From DASXMT01 sp036521415 (GTDB lineage Bacteria; Actinomycetota; Acidimicrobiia; Acidimicrobiales; RAAP-2): 64,000 nt of DNA. Shown here piece by piece: positions 26,077 through 33,796 of the stretch. The stretch covers positions 11,175-75,174 of the forward strand of contig DATDHU010000065.1 of NCBI GenBank assembly GCA_036521415.1. Direction: 5' to 3'. The number at the start of each line of letters is the position of its first letter. Positions within the stretch are counted from its first letter, which is position 1. Below the pieces are notes generated by a model, which saw only the letters and a list, made by a program, of their open reading frames with translations, ran no database searches and had not been told where the DNA came from. Position numbers and translations under genes: made by a program.

Positions 26077-27075
26077 CTAGGCAATCGCGTTCACCGGGTC
26101 CCCAGCGCCCGTCGTGAGCTCAGGTTGCAGCGAGAGGGCGCCGAATACGGCGCCTTCTCGTAATCCCCAGTCACTGACTACCAGTCGGCCGAGGTCCAAC
26201 ACGTCGACGAGGGTGGCCAGCACCACCGCTCCGACGGGAAGCAACGGCGCCCGACGGGCCTGCACGCCGGGAAGCTCCAAACAGGCGGTCAGGTCCAGCG
26301 TGGCCAGCCGGTCGGCCAGGTCGTGGAGTTGCCCGGCGGGAAGTTCCACCTGGTTGACCTGAACGGTTGAGGCGTTCGGAGCGGGTGGTCGGTGCAATCC
26401 CATGGCCAGCCGGGCCAATGCGCGCACCGTCCCCCCGCTGGCCACGGCTCGGTCTCCGGCCGACGGGTGAGCGGCCAGGATCTCGGTAATCGGCTTGGCG
26501 CGTTCGATCGTCGCCGATTCGATAGCCCGCCGATCGCGCCTCGACAGCGGATCGCCGGTGGCCAGCTCGCCCCGGAGGCGAGCGGTGCCCAGGGCGACGC
26601 TGGTCACAGCCAGGATCTCGTTGGCATTGCCGATGCCGGCTTCCAGGCTCCCGCCGCCCAGATCGAGCCCGAGAACGGGATCGGCTCCCATCCACACGCC
26701 TGCTCGCTGGCCATAAAAGCACAGTCGGGCTTCCTCCTCGCCGCTCAAGAGCGTGATGGGGCTGCCCACGATGGCCTCCAGCCGGCCCAGCAGACTGGGG
26801 CCGTTGGATGCGTCGCGGAGCGCGGCGGTGGCCAGTGCCACCACCACGTCGACGCCGGCTTCGTCGGCGGTCGTCCGGAGGCGACGAACCACCCGGGTTG
26901 CAATCGCCGCTCGGTCGGCCGGCACACCACCGGTGCGGGCCACCTCGGTGCCGAGATGGAGGAAGGAGCGACGCCGGAGGACAGGAACCAACATGCCGTC
27001 TCGTCCAGCGTCCACCACCATGAGATGGAACGAGCTGCTTCCGAGATCGAAGACGGCAACACGGACGGACGGCAT
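26077..27075 (-). CDS. Ppx/GppA family phosphatase
   Basis: A 332-residue ASKHA-fold enzyme hydrolysing polyphosphate or pppGpp. Motifs include the N-terminal VFDLGSSSFHLMVVD, the central ITLLSGEEEARL, and VLGLDLGGGSLE for phosphate binding. Starts ATG 27073-27075 (MPSVRVAV); 24 further upstream codons lack family character. This short one-module form lacks the HD extension of E. coli Ppx, like mycobacterial Ppx1. Convergent with the DUF5679 gene (9-bp gap). Confidence 0.9.
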   Translation of the reverse strand: MPSVRVAVFDLGSSSFHLMVVDAGRDGMLVPVLRRRSFLHLGTEVARTGGVPADRAAIATRVVRRLRTTADEAGVDVVVALATAALRDASNGPSLLGRLEAIVGSPITLLSGEEEARLCFYGQRAGVWMGADPVLGLDLGGGSLEAGIGNANEILAVTSVALGTARLRGELATGDPLSRRDRRAIESATIERAKPITEILAAHPSAGDRAVASGGTVRALARLAMGLHRPPAPNASTVQVNQVELPAGQLHDLADRLATLDLTACLELPGVQARRAPLLPVGAVVLATLVDVLDLGRLVVSDWGLREGAVFGALSLQPELTTGAGDPVNAIA

Positions 27076-27219
27076 CGGCGTGACGCTATCCCGCTGACCG
27101 GCTTCGCACGAGACGTATGTCCGGCCGACGCGAGCGGCGGGGTGCATCGAAGCCGCCGATGGCGCGCCTCGCCTAACCTGGGGTGCTCGGAGTCCCGGTC
27201 AACCGGCTGGCGACGACAT

Positions 27220-27296
27220 CGGGGCGTAGCGCAGCTTGGCAGCGCGCCTGCTTTGGGAGCAGGAGGTCGCGGGTTCAAATCCCGCCGCCCCGACCA
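27220..27296 (+). tRNA. tRNA-Pro(TGG)
   Basis: A full cloverleaf is visible: acceptor stem CGGGGCG pairs with CGCCCCG, the anticodon loop TTTGGGA-type gives TGG, the T-arm is gcgggTTCAAATcccgc, and CCA is encoded at 27294-27296. Confidence 0.97.
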
Positions 27297-27459
27297 GCTG
27301 GGCTTGACCCCACTCAGGGCTTGCCTTACCTCTCTGCCCTCTCGTCTGCACTCCCGGCTTGCCCAACATCGCGGCAAAGAGGAACACGACGTGGTCCGCC
27401 CGGCCGTGGTCCGCGCGGCGACTGTGGAGTGAACGAGGGCCCGAACGTGCCCCGGCAAC

Positions 27460-28194
27460 TCAGTGGTGGACGTGGGTGACGATGGTGTCCAGGTCGGTCA
27501 CGGCCAGGCCCAGGTCACGGCGGGCGTTGGCCAGATCGGACCGCGCAGAGGTGAGCACGCCCTGGTTGGACGGATAGGACTCGGGGAGGAGGGCCAGGAG
27601 GGACGATGAAACCCCGGCGGTGGCGCTCTCGGCCGCGGCCAGCTGTCGCTGGAAGTCGGTGAACGCCGACTTGACCGTGGCCGGAACCGGGGAGGCCTGG
27701 TTCGCGGCGGGCGCCAGCGCGCTCTGGATCCCCGGTACGCGAGCGGACATCTGGGCTTCGATGCTGGCAGAGAAGTCGGCGGCCAGCACCATGTCGGCCG
27801 CTGGGACCTGGAGGGCCAGCACCCGATAATCCTGGACCATGGCCGTTTGGTCGGCCGCCACCTCCTCCTGGGTGGTGTCGGACGGCACCTTGGCCGCCAG
27901 AGCGTTCATACCGGTCAGGGCCTGGGTGAGCAACGCGGTGAGCATCGCCTGGTTATCGGGCACAATTGTCTTGGAGCTGCCCGCCGCCCCGAGGACCCGG
28001 CGCAAGGCGACCTGGCGGACGGCGATCGCCGCGGCCAGTTGTGACCGGGCGCCGGCCACGCCGGTCGGCGGAGTGGTCGTCTTCGACGTGGCCGCGGTGG
28101 AGGTTCCGGCGAACAGACCGGAGGTGACCAGCGACGCGCACAGCACCAGCGTCGCCAGCAGTGTTCCCCGGCGAAGGGGGTGGCGGGGTCTCAT
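27460..28194 (-). CDS. Secreted hypothetical protein
   Basis: A 244-residue protein with a clear signal peptide: basic MRPRHPLRRG, a hydrophobic core TLLATLVLCASLVTSGLFA, then a Thr/Ser-rich mature start. The rest is a helical, Ala/Gln/Val-rich region without recognisable motifs or cysteines and ends in VTHVHH. I do not recognise the family. The divergent MBL-fold gene starts 134 bp away. Confidence 0.75.
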   Translation of the reverse strand: MRPRHPLRRGTLLATLVLCASLVTSGLFAGTSTAATSKTTTPPTGVAGARSQLAAAIAVRQVALRRVLGAAGSSKTIVPDNQAMLTALLTQALTGMNALAAKVPSDTTQEEVAADQTAMVQDYRVLALQVPAADMVLAADFSASIEAQMSARVPGIQSALAPAANQASPVPATVKSAFTDFQRQLAAAESATAGVSSSLLALLPESYPSNQGVLTSARSDLANARRDLGLAVTDLDTIVTHVHH

Positions 28195-28328
28195 CTCGCT
28201 GGTACCGGAGGGCGGTGGGAATCAAGTGAGGACATGGGAACGAGCAAGGTTGCCACACCGCGCCGGAGGAGTGGCGGCGTCAATCGCCGCCCGCCCGGAG
28301 AGGCGCTCCGGCGCGGACCCCGTGTACC

Positions 28329-29387
28329 GTGCCCACCGTGGTTCAGGTCACCGGCACACTCCAAAAAGACGCATGGGACAAGAACGTCCTACCCCCAGTC
28401 GAGCAGGTCAGGCCGGGCCTTTGGTCGATCCCCGTCCCCATTCCCAACAACCCACTCCGGTACGTTCTGGTCTACGCCATGGAGCTCGGAGGCGGCGGGG
28501 TGGCCATTGTGGACGCCGGATGGAACACCGACGAGGCATTTGCATCGCTCAACAACGGTCTGGTCACCGCGGGAGGGTCCATCTCCGACGTACGGGCCGT
28601 GCTCGTCACCCACAACCATCCCGACCACTATGGGTTGGCCGGCAGGGTGCGCGCCGAGTCGGGCGCGTGGATCGGGCTCCATCCGGCCGACGCCAGGACA
28701 CTCGAGGCCCGCTACGGCGACACCGATGAGCTCCTGGCCCAGATGAACACCTTCCTCATCGACTCGGGCGTGCCCGATGACAAGCTCCCGGATCTCAACC
28801 TCGCCTCCATGATGATCAAGTCACAGGTCACCATGGCCCTGCCCGACGTCTTATTCGAGGACGGCAAGCACATCGACCTTCCCGGCTGGGACCTGACCAC
28901 CATCTGGACGCCGGGACACTCCCCCGGCCACGTCTGCTTCTACAGCGAGGACCAACGGCTGTTGCTGTCCGGGGACCATGTGCTGCCCCGGATCACCCCG
29001 AACATCTCGGTCCACGCTCAGCAATTCCCAAATCCGTTGGGTGACTACCTCGAATCGCTGCTGAAGATCCAGAACCTGGATACCGAGGAGGTGCTCCCGG
29101 CTCACGAGTACCGCTTCGCCGATCTCCAGAACCGGCTCGTAGAGCTCATGAAGCACCATGGCGACCGCCTAGAGGAGATCGAGCAGGTGGTGGCCGACCA
29201 TCCTGGGTCGACGGCCTGGGAGATCACCATCCAGCTCAAATGGTCACGGCCGTGGGACCAGATCCAGGACTACATGCAGCGCTCGGCCAATGGCGAGACT
29301 CTGGCCCACTGCGTGCTCCTGGAGCTCCACGACCGGATCCGCCGCGAGGGGCACAACCCGGCCCGGTTCTATGTCATCGAGCAGTAG
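28329..29387 (+). CDS. MBL-fold metallohydrolase
   Basis: A 352-residue metallo-beta-lactamase-fold hydrolase. The metal motif is THNHPDHYG (HxHxDH), with further ligands in TPGHSPGHVCF and LLLSGDHVLP; LPAHEYRF completes the set. A C-terminal helical domain of about 90 residues matches the LACTB2/thioesterase-like branch. The start is taken as GTG 28329; a second GTG nine bases on is possible. The substrate is not predictable. Confidence 0.88.
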   Translation: MPTVVQVTGTLQKDAWDKNVLPPVEQVRPGLWSIPVPIPNNPLRYVLVYAMELGGGGVAIVDAGWNTDEAFASLNNGLVTAGGSISDVRAVLVTHNHPDHYGLAGRVRAESGAWIGLHPADARTLEARYGDTDELLAQMNTFLIDSGVPDDKLPDLNLASMMIKSQVTMALPDVLFEDGKHIDLPGWDLTTIWTPGHSPGHVCFYSEDQRLLLSGDHVLPRITPNISVHAQQFPNPLGDYLESLLKIQNLDTEEVLPAHEYRFADLQNRLVELMKHHGDRLEEIEQVVADHPGSTAWEITIQLKWSRPWDQIQDYMQRSANGETLAHCVLLELHDRIRREGHNPARFYVIEQ

Positions 29388-29400
29388 GGGTTCTCCGCCG

Positions 29401-30198
29401 TCACCGCGCGGGGTCGGACTTGGAGGCGGTTGTCGTGTCGATCTCGGGCGTGGAGGCCGAGTCTTCAGTGGGCTCGCTCCCCTCACCGAACTCGGCTGTC
29501 AGCCTCCGCTTCTCACGCCGTTTCAACAGCACCTGGACGACGACGGCCACAACAACCAGGCCACCGATCCCGGCGAGCGACCACAGGCCGACCTCACGCA
29601 ATATTCGCTCGAAGGAGAGCCCGACCACGTACCCGAGCAGGGTGTAGCCCACTCCCCACAGGATGCCGCCGAGGGCGTTGTAGAAGAGGAACGTCCGGTA
29701 CCGCAATCCGCTGAACCCGGCCAGGCCGGGAATGATCGCTCGGGCAAAGGCGATGAACCGCCCGAGGAAAACGGCAGGACCGCCGTAGCGCTCGAGCAGC
29801 TGCATGGTCTTTCTGACCCCCAGGTTTCCCTTCAAGGGCCGGTGGTCGAGCAACCACGGCCCCGCCTTCTTACCCACTTCGAAGCCGACGCTGTCACCAA
29901 CGATGGCGCACACCACCACCACGACGATCATGATCTCCAAGTTGACCTGATGGAGACCGGCGAGCACGCCCCCGATGACGACGGCCGTCTCACCCGGGAT
30001 GAAGAACCCGACCAACAGGGCGGCCTCGGCAAAAGCCAGGAAACCCACGAGGGCGTAGGCCGACGGACCGTGGAAGTGGAGCAGCCTCCCCACGAAGCCA
30101 CCAGGGAGCTGTTGGCCCGATGAGGCGGCCACCAGGCGCACCATGACCAGGCCCACGACGCTGGGAAGGTTCACGGAAAGAGGGTCACGCTGAGCCAC
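29401..30198 (-). CDS. DedA family membrane protein
   Basis: A 265-residue polytopic protein of the DedA (VTT/SNARE-associated Golgi) family, involved in lipid carrier or phospholipid flipping and envelope homeostasis. Family features are the acidic/Arg pairs FFIPGETAVVIGG and VFLGRFIAFARAIIPGLAGF, with four or five TM helices. The C-terminal 40 residues are hydrophilic, with a KRREKRRL stop-transfer. GTG 30196-30198 start; it overlaps the end of the upstream zinc-ribbon gene by 28 bp. Confidence 0.92.
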   Translation of the reverse strand: MAQRDPLSVNLPSVVGLVMVRLVAASSGQQLPGGFVGRLLHFHGPSAYALVGFLAFAEAALLVGFFIPGETAVVIGGVLAGLHQVNLEIMIVVVVVCAIVGDSVGFEVGKKAGPWLLDHRPLKGNLGVRKTMQLLERYGGPAVFLGRFIAFARAIIPGLAGFSGLRYRTFLFYNALGGILWGVGYTLLGYVVGLSFERILREVGLWSLAGIGGLVVVAVVVQVLLKRREKRRLTAEFGEGSEPTEDSASTPEIDTTTASKSDPAR

Positions 30199-30554
30199 GC
30201 CCGGCGGCGACAGGCCGGGCAGGTCATCCTGTGGTCGAAGGTTCGTCCCGGGAACCAGATGCCAAGTGGGAACTGGAGGACGAGGAGATCGAGCAGGCCG
30301 ATGCGGGAGACCTGGCCGCAGGCCGAACAGGTCACGGTGAACGCACCCCGATCGGGCATGGGGTCGCCGGACGGCGCCGTGGGCCCATCGACGTCGGAAC
30401 CGCCCTCGGTATAGAGAGCGTGCTTGCCCAGCGGGCGCGCTCGCCGCGGGCGGGCGGACCGCCCGCCGGTGGTCGATCGCCCGTCCTCGGTGGTCGCCTC
30501 CACCGGCATCCAGAAGAGGGCGCGCTTGCCCAGCGGGTCGGGACCGTCGGTCAT
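30171..30554 (-). CDS. Zinc-ribbon protein coupled to ParA, with duplicated PLGK[RH]AL[FY] motif
   Basis: A 127-residue protein. Its ATG (30552-30554) overlaps the parA stop (ATGA). The C-terminal half has two CxxC pairs (CSAC near residue 76, CPAC near 112) separated by a hydrophobic stretch LLDLLVLQFPLGIWFPG, i.e. a zinc ribbon with an inserted hydrophobic loop. The N-terminal half is disordered but contains two copies of PLGK[RH]AL[FY] at residues 7-14 and 41-48 separated by Arg/Gly/Pro linker. The function is unknown; the coupling implies it works with ParA. Confidence 0.8.
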   Translation of the reverse strand: MTDGPDPLGKRALFWMPVEATTEDGRSTTGGRSARPRRARPLGKHALYTEGGSDVDGPTAPSGDPMPDRGAFTVTCSACGQVSRIGLLDLLVLQFPLGIWFPGRTFDHRMTCPACRRRAWLSVTLFP

Positions 30555-31321
30555 CCGACGAGCTGCCGGGCCAAAGAACGGTAGGCCTCGGCGCCCGGCG
30601 AGGTAGGGGCGTGCTGGAGGATCGACTTGCCCGCGGCAGGGGCTTCGGCGAACCGCACCGACTTGCGCACCGGAGGCTGGAGCACGGTCAGACCGTAACG
30701 GGTCTCGACATCTTCGAGGACGGCGCGGCCGTGTCGTGTGCGCTCGTCGTACATGGTGGCGATCACGCCCCGGATGGCCAGGTCGGCGTGGGCGAAGGCC
30801 CGCACATCCTCGATGGTGTCGAGGAGCTGGCCCACCCCCCGGTTGGAGAGGGCCTCGCACTGAAGCGGGATGAGGACCGAGCCGGCCGCAGTCAGGCCGT
30901 TGATGGTGAGCACACCGAGCGATGGCGGGCAGTCGATGAGCACCATGTCGTACTGGTCGAGGACGGGCTCGAGCGCCCGGGCCAGGACGTGCTCGCGGCC
31001 GGTCCGGGTCAGCAGGTGGACCTCGGCGCCGGCCAGGTCGATGGTGGCCGGCACTACGGTGAGACCGGCAACCCCGGGCACCGAGAGGCACACGTCGGCC
31101 ACCTTGGTGCGCCGGACGAACACGTCGTGGAGCGACTGATCGAGCCGGTCGGGGTCGAAGCCGAGGGAGAAGGTGAGACAGGCCTGCGGGTCGAGGTCGA
31201 CCAGGAGGGTCCGGCGTCCCAGCTCGGCCATGGCCACCCCGAGTGAGTGGACCGTGGTCGTCTTGGCCACGCCTCCCTTCTGGTTGGCCACGGCCAGGAC
31301 CTCGGTCACACGCGTGAGCAT
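30551..31321 (-). CDS. ParA family ATPase (chromosome/cargo partitioning)
   Basis: A 256-residue deviant-Walker ATPase: the signature ANQKGGVAKTTTVHSL holds the K of KGGxxKT, Walker A' is LLVDLDPQACLT, and Walker B is MVLIDCPPSLGVL. I start at ATG 31319-31321 (MLTRVTEVL), seven codons inside the longest frame. No ParB gene or parS site is nearby; the overlapping downstream gene encodes a zinc-ribbon protein instead. The role could be chromosome segregation or positioning of another cargo. Confidence 0.9.
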   Translation of the reverse strand: MLTRVTEVLAVANQKGGVAKTTTVHSLGVAMAELGRRTLLVDLDPQACLTFSLGFDPDRLDQSLHDVFVRRTKVADVCLSVPGVAGLTVVPATIDLAGAEVHLLTRTGREHVLARALEPVLDQYDMVLIDCPPSLGVLTINGLTAAGSVLIPLQCEALSNRGVGQLLDTIEDVRAFAHADLAIRGVIATMYDERTRHGRAVLEDVETRYGLTVLQPPVRKSVRFAEAPAAGKSILQHAPTSPGAEAYRSLARQLVG

Positions 31322-31382
31322 AGGCCCCAGCCGCCTGGGCATCTCCGGTGGTCCAGTCCCGATAATGTGTGCGGCGCAACCG

Positions 31383-31392
31383 GAGGATCCTC
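31383..31392. promoter_or_regulatory. Perfect 10-bp palindrome over the tetR ribosome-binding site
   Basis: GAGGATCCTC is its own reverse complement and includes the GGAGG Shine-Dalgarno, ending three bases before ATG 31395. A gataat at 31361-31366 could be the -10. It is a candidate auto-operator, but 10 bp is short and the case is weak. Confidence 0.35.
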
Positions 31393-31394
31393 AC

Positions 31395-32246
31395 ATGTGC
31401 GCCACCCGCCAGAAGAAGGCAACCGACGCGGGGACGACCGCTGCTCATTCCGCCGCCGGGACGGCGAACGCCGCGGCGGTCGCCGCCGTCCAGCCCGGGA
31501 TCGGCCAGGACAGCCCGAAGAGCGAGGAGGGCCGCCTGCCGGTGGTGTTGCCCGGTACTCGATCGCCACTCGATCCGTCGCGGTCCTTGAAGGTGGGGGG
31601 TCACGGACAACCCCGCGAGCACGTACGACAGGTCCAGCGGGACCGCCTCATCGATGGCTTCGTCCAGGTCGTCGCCGAGGACGGCTATGACGGAGCGGGC
31701 ATCAAATCCATCTGCCGCCGGGCTGGCGTGGCCTTCAACACGTTCTACGAGTACTTCGACACCAAAGAAGAGCTATTCCTGGTGGCCTACGACGCAGGAG
31801 TCAAGATCCTCTTCGAACGGGTCAGTCAGGCGTACCTATCCGGCGATATCCCGTGGAGCGAGCGAGTCGAGGCGGGCATCGGCGAGTTCTTGCAGATCCT
31901 CGTGGACAACCCTCACTTTGCTCGCTTCTTCGCCATCGAGGCCGTCAAAGTGGGGCCGAAGGCCATGAAACGGGTGGACGAGGACTTCGAGCGGTCATTC
32001 ACTATGTTCTCGGAAGCCACGCCCGCAGCCGGACTGGCCATACCGGTCTCCGACCTCGTGCCGTTGGTGATCGGGGGCATCTACGCCCGGGTCTACACCT
32101 TCATACGATCCAACCAGTTCGATCGCCTCCCCGGGCTCCGTCCGATCCTGGTCGAATTCGCACTTGCCTCCTTCAGCGGGAGCGGGTCGCCGGTCGGCGA
32201 CGCCGGGCGCCGCCCGGGGCAGCTCGGCCGCGGCCACGTTCGATAG
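31395..32246 (+). CDS. TetR family transcriptional regulator
   Basis: A 283-residue regulator. The first 70 or so residues are Ala/Gly-rich and probably disordered; the TetR HTH follows (RDRLIDGFVQVVAEDGYDGA ... VAFNTFYEYFDTKEEL). The C-terminal ligand domain has no recognisable specificity. The start is ATG 31395 with GGAGG eight bases before it. It is divergent from parA (73-bp gap) and convergent with the FUSC gene, so its target is not obvious. Confidence 0.88.
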   Translation: MCATRQKKATDAGTTAAHSAAGTANAAAVAAVQPGIGQDSPKSEEGRLPVVLPGTRSPLDPSRSLKVGGHGQPREHVRQVQRDRLIDGFVQVVAEDGYDGAGIKSICRRAGVAFNTFYEYFDTKEELFLVAYDAGVKILFERVSQAYLSGDIPWSERVEAGIGEFLQILVDNPHFARFFAIEAVKVGPKAMKRVDEDFERSFTMFSEATPAAGLAIPVSDLVPLVIGGIYARVYTFIRSNQFDRLPGLRPILVEFALASFSGSGSPVGDAGRRPGQLGRGHVR

Positions 32247-32258
32247 GCAGTCCGGTCC

Positions 32259-33287
32259 CTATCCGCTCGTCATGCGGTCGTAGACCAATCCACTGACGAC
32301 GGCAACGGCCAACCCGACCAGGGTGAGCAGCACCCGGATGAAGGCGATCCCCCAATCGGCGGCGTGACCGACCGAGCTGAGCTGGAGGGCCACCAAGGTG
32401 AGGAAGAATGTGTACACGGCGTAGCGGCGGGGCCCGACCAACTGCATCGCCGTGACGGCCACCACCATCACGATCACCGCCGTCAACGCAGTCGGGGCCG
32501 CGGCCAGGAGCACGGCGGCGAGTAGCGCCCCTACGGCCGTACCGGCGGCGCGCTGCCAGCTCCGGGTGATGGTCGTCGCCGCGTCCGGCCTGAGGACGCG
32601 TAGCACCGTCGTCGCCGACCAGGCGCCGTGGGACACCTGGAAGGCACCGACCACTGCGGCGACCAGAGCTGTCGGTATGACCAACAGCAAGGCGAAGGGG
32701 CGTGCTGCGGGCCACGAGGCCCACACCGCCTTCACGTCGACGTCCTGCGCGCCTCGACCGGGCGACCCCCCGGGGGAATGACGGAGGACCTCGGTCCCCG
32801 CGATCCATGCCGCGCCGCCCAGGGTCAGGAGCCCCTGTCTGAGGGCGCCAGTCGGCGTGGCGCCGCCGTCGATGGCCGACAACAGCATGCACAGGGCGGC
32901 CATGGCGACCGGGACCCGCAAGGCGCCGCCGGCCACGTCGGTCACGGCCTGCAAGGAGGCCCACAGGACGACCATGACCACCAACAACCACAGATGACGC
33001 CCGGCAAGGGCTCCCATCCCACCGGCCAGACCGAGGAGGATGGCCGTGACCACCCCGATCGGCAGCCCGATCGGGCGCTTGTCTGTGACGTGGCTGGCGG
33101 TCCACAGGTAGGCGCCCAACGCGCCGATGCCCCCGGCCACCGCATGGCCGGTGCCGAAGCCCAGCGCGAGCGGTGCGGCGACCAGGCAGGCGGTGAGGAA
33201 ATTGGAGCCGACCCGGTCCCAGCGGATGTTTCCCACTTCGAAGCGATCCCGCCCGGTCATGGCCGAACGATAGGTCGGGGAGGCCAC
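32259..33287 (-). CDS. FUSC family membrane protein
   Basis: A 342-residue protein with about ten hydrophobic segments in two halves separated by a hydrophilic loop (HSPGGSPGRGAQDVDVKAVW). The second half carries the fusaric-acid-resistance/YccC-like signature LRPDAATTITRSWQRAAGTAVGA, typical of aromatic acid efflux-type membrane proteins. Starts GTG 33285-33287 or ATG 33258-33260. It is divergent from the marR-ABC exporter operon with a 50-bp gap that holds the MarR palindrome, so it may be co-regulated. Confidence 0.85.
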   Translation of the reverse strand: MASPTYRSAMTGRDRFEVGNIRWDRVGSNFLTACLVAAPLALGFGTGHAVAGGIGALGAYLWTASHVTDKRPIGLPIGVVTAILLGLAGGMGALAGRHLWLLVVMVVLWASLQAVTDVAGGALRVPVAMAALCMLLSAIDGGATPTGALRQGLLTLGGAAWIAGTEVLRHSPGGSPGRGAQDVDVKAVWASWPAARPFALLLVIPTALVAAVVGAFQVSHGAWSATTVLRVLRPDAATTITRSWQRAAGTAVGALLAAVLLAAAPTALTAVIVMVVAVTAMQLVGPRRYAVYTFFLTLVALQLSSVGHAADWGIAFIRVLLTLVGLAVAVVSGLVYDRMTSG

Positions 33288-33324
33288 GATGTCGGGGGAG
33301 TGACCGGGCGCCGCAGGTACTTCG

Positions 33325-33337
33325 ATAGTCTAACTAT
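33325..33337. promoter_or_regulatory. MarR-type palindrome abutting the marR start codon
   Basis: ATAGT-CTA-ACTAT is a perfect inverted repeat with five-base arms, ending one base before the GTG start at 33338. It lies in the divergent gap with the FUSC gene. Its size and position fit a MarR auto-operator, and the absence of room for a Shine-Dalgarno suggests leaderless translation. Confidence 0.65.
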
Positions 33338-33796
33338 GTGAGGAATGCACCAAAGGGGGTCGACCGCGACCGAGCACCAGGCCGGACGGCGGCCTGGATG
33401 GCCAAGCAGGTGGAGATCGGCCTGGGCTCAGTCGACCTCTCGTTGTCGCAGTACCGCGTGCTCGGGCTGCTCGACGAGAGCTCGGCGGTCCAGTCCCATC
33501 TGGCCGAGCGCCTGGCCATCCGGCCGCCGAGCGTCACCGCCATCATCGACGGCCTGGTGGCCCGGGGACTGGTGGAGCGGCGCAACGTGGCCTCGGACCG
33601 GCGCCAGGTCGACCACGTGCTGACCGCCGAGGGGCGCCACGTGCTCGACGCGGCCGATACGGCCACCTCGGGCCGCCTGCGCGACATCGCCGGGTGCCTC
33701 GACGATCCCTGCGACACCGAGCGGGCGCTCGACGGGCTGCTGGCGTGGCGACAGGCCTTCATCGCCTACCGGCTGGCAAAGAGGGCCGCCCGGTGA
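33338..33796 (+). CDS. MarR family transcriptional regulator
   Basis: A 152-residue winged-helix regulator. The core is LSLSQYRVLGLLDE (helix 2), LAERLAIRPPSVTAIIDGLVARGLVER (recognition helix region) and RRNVASDRRQVDHVLTAEG (wing with the conserved DxR). The start is GTG 33338 directly after a palindrome. Its TGA overlaps the GTG of the first ABC subunit (GTGA), so it very likely controls the exporter operon it leads. Confidence 0.92.
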   Translation: MRNAPKGVDRDRAPGRTAAWMAKQVEIGLGSVDLSLSQYRVLGLLDESSAVQSHLAERLAIRPPSVTAIIDGLVARGLVERRNVASDRRQVDHVLTAEGRHVLDAADTATSGRLRDIAGCLDDPCDTERALDGLLAWRQAFIAYRLAKRAAR

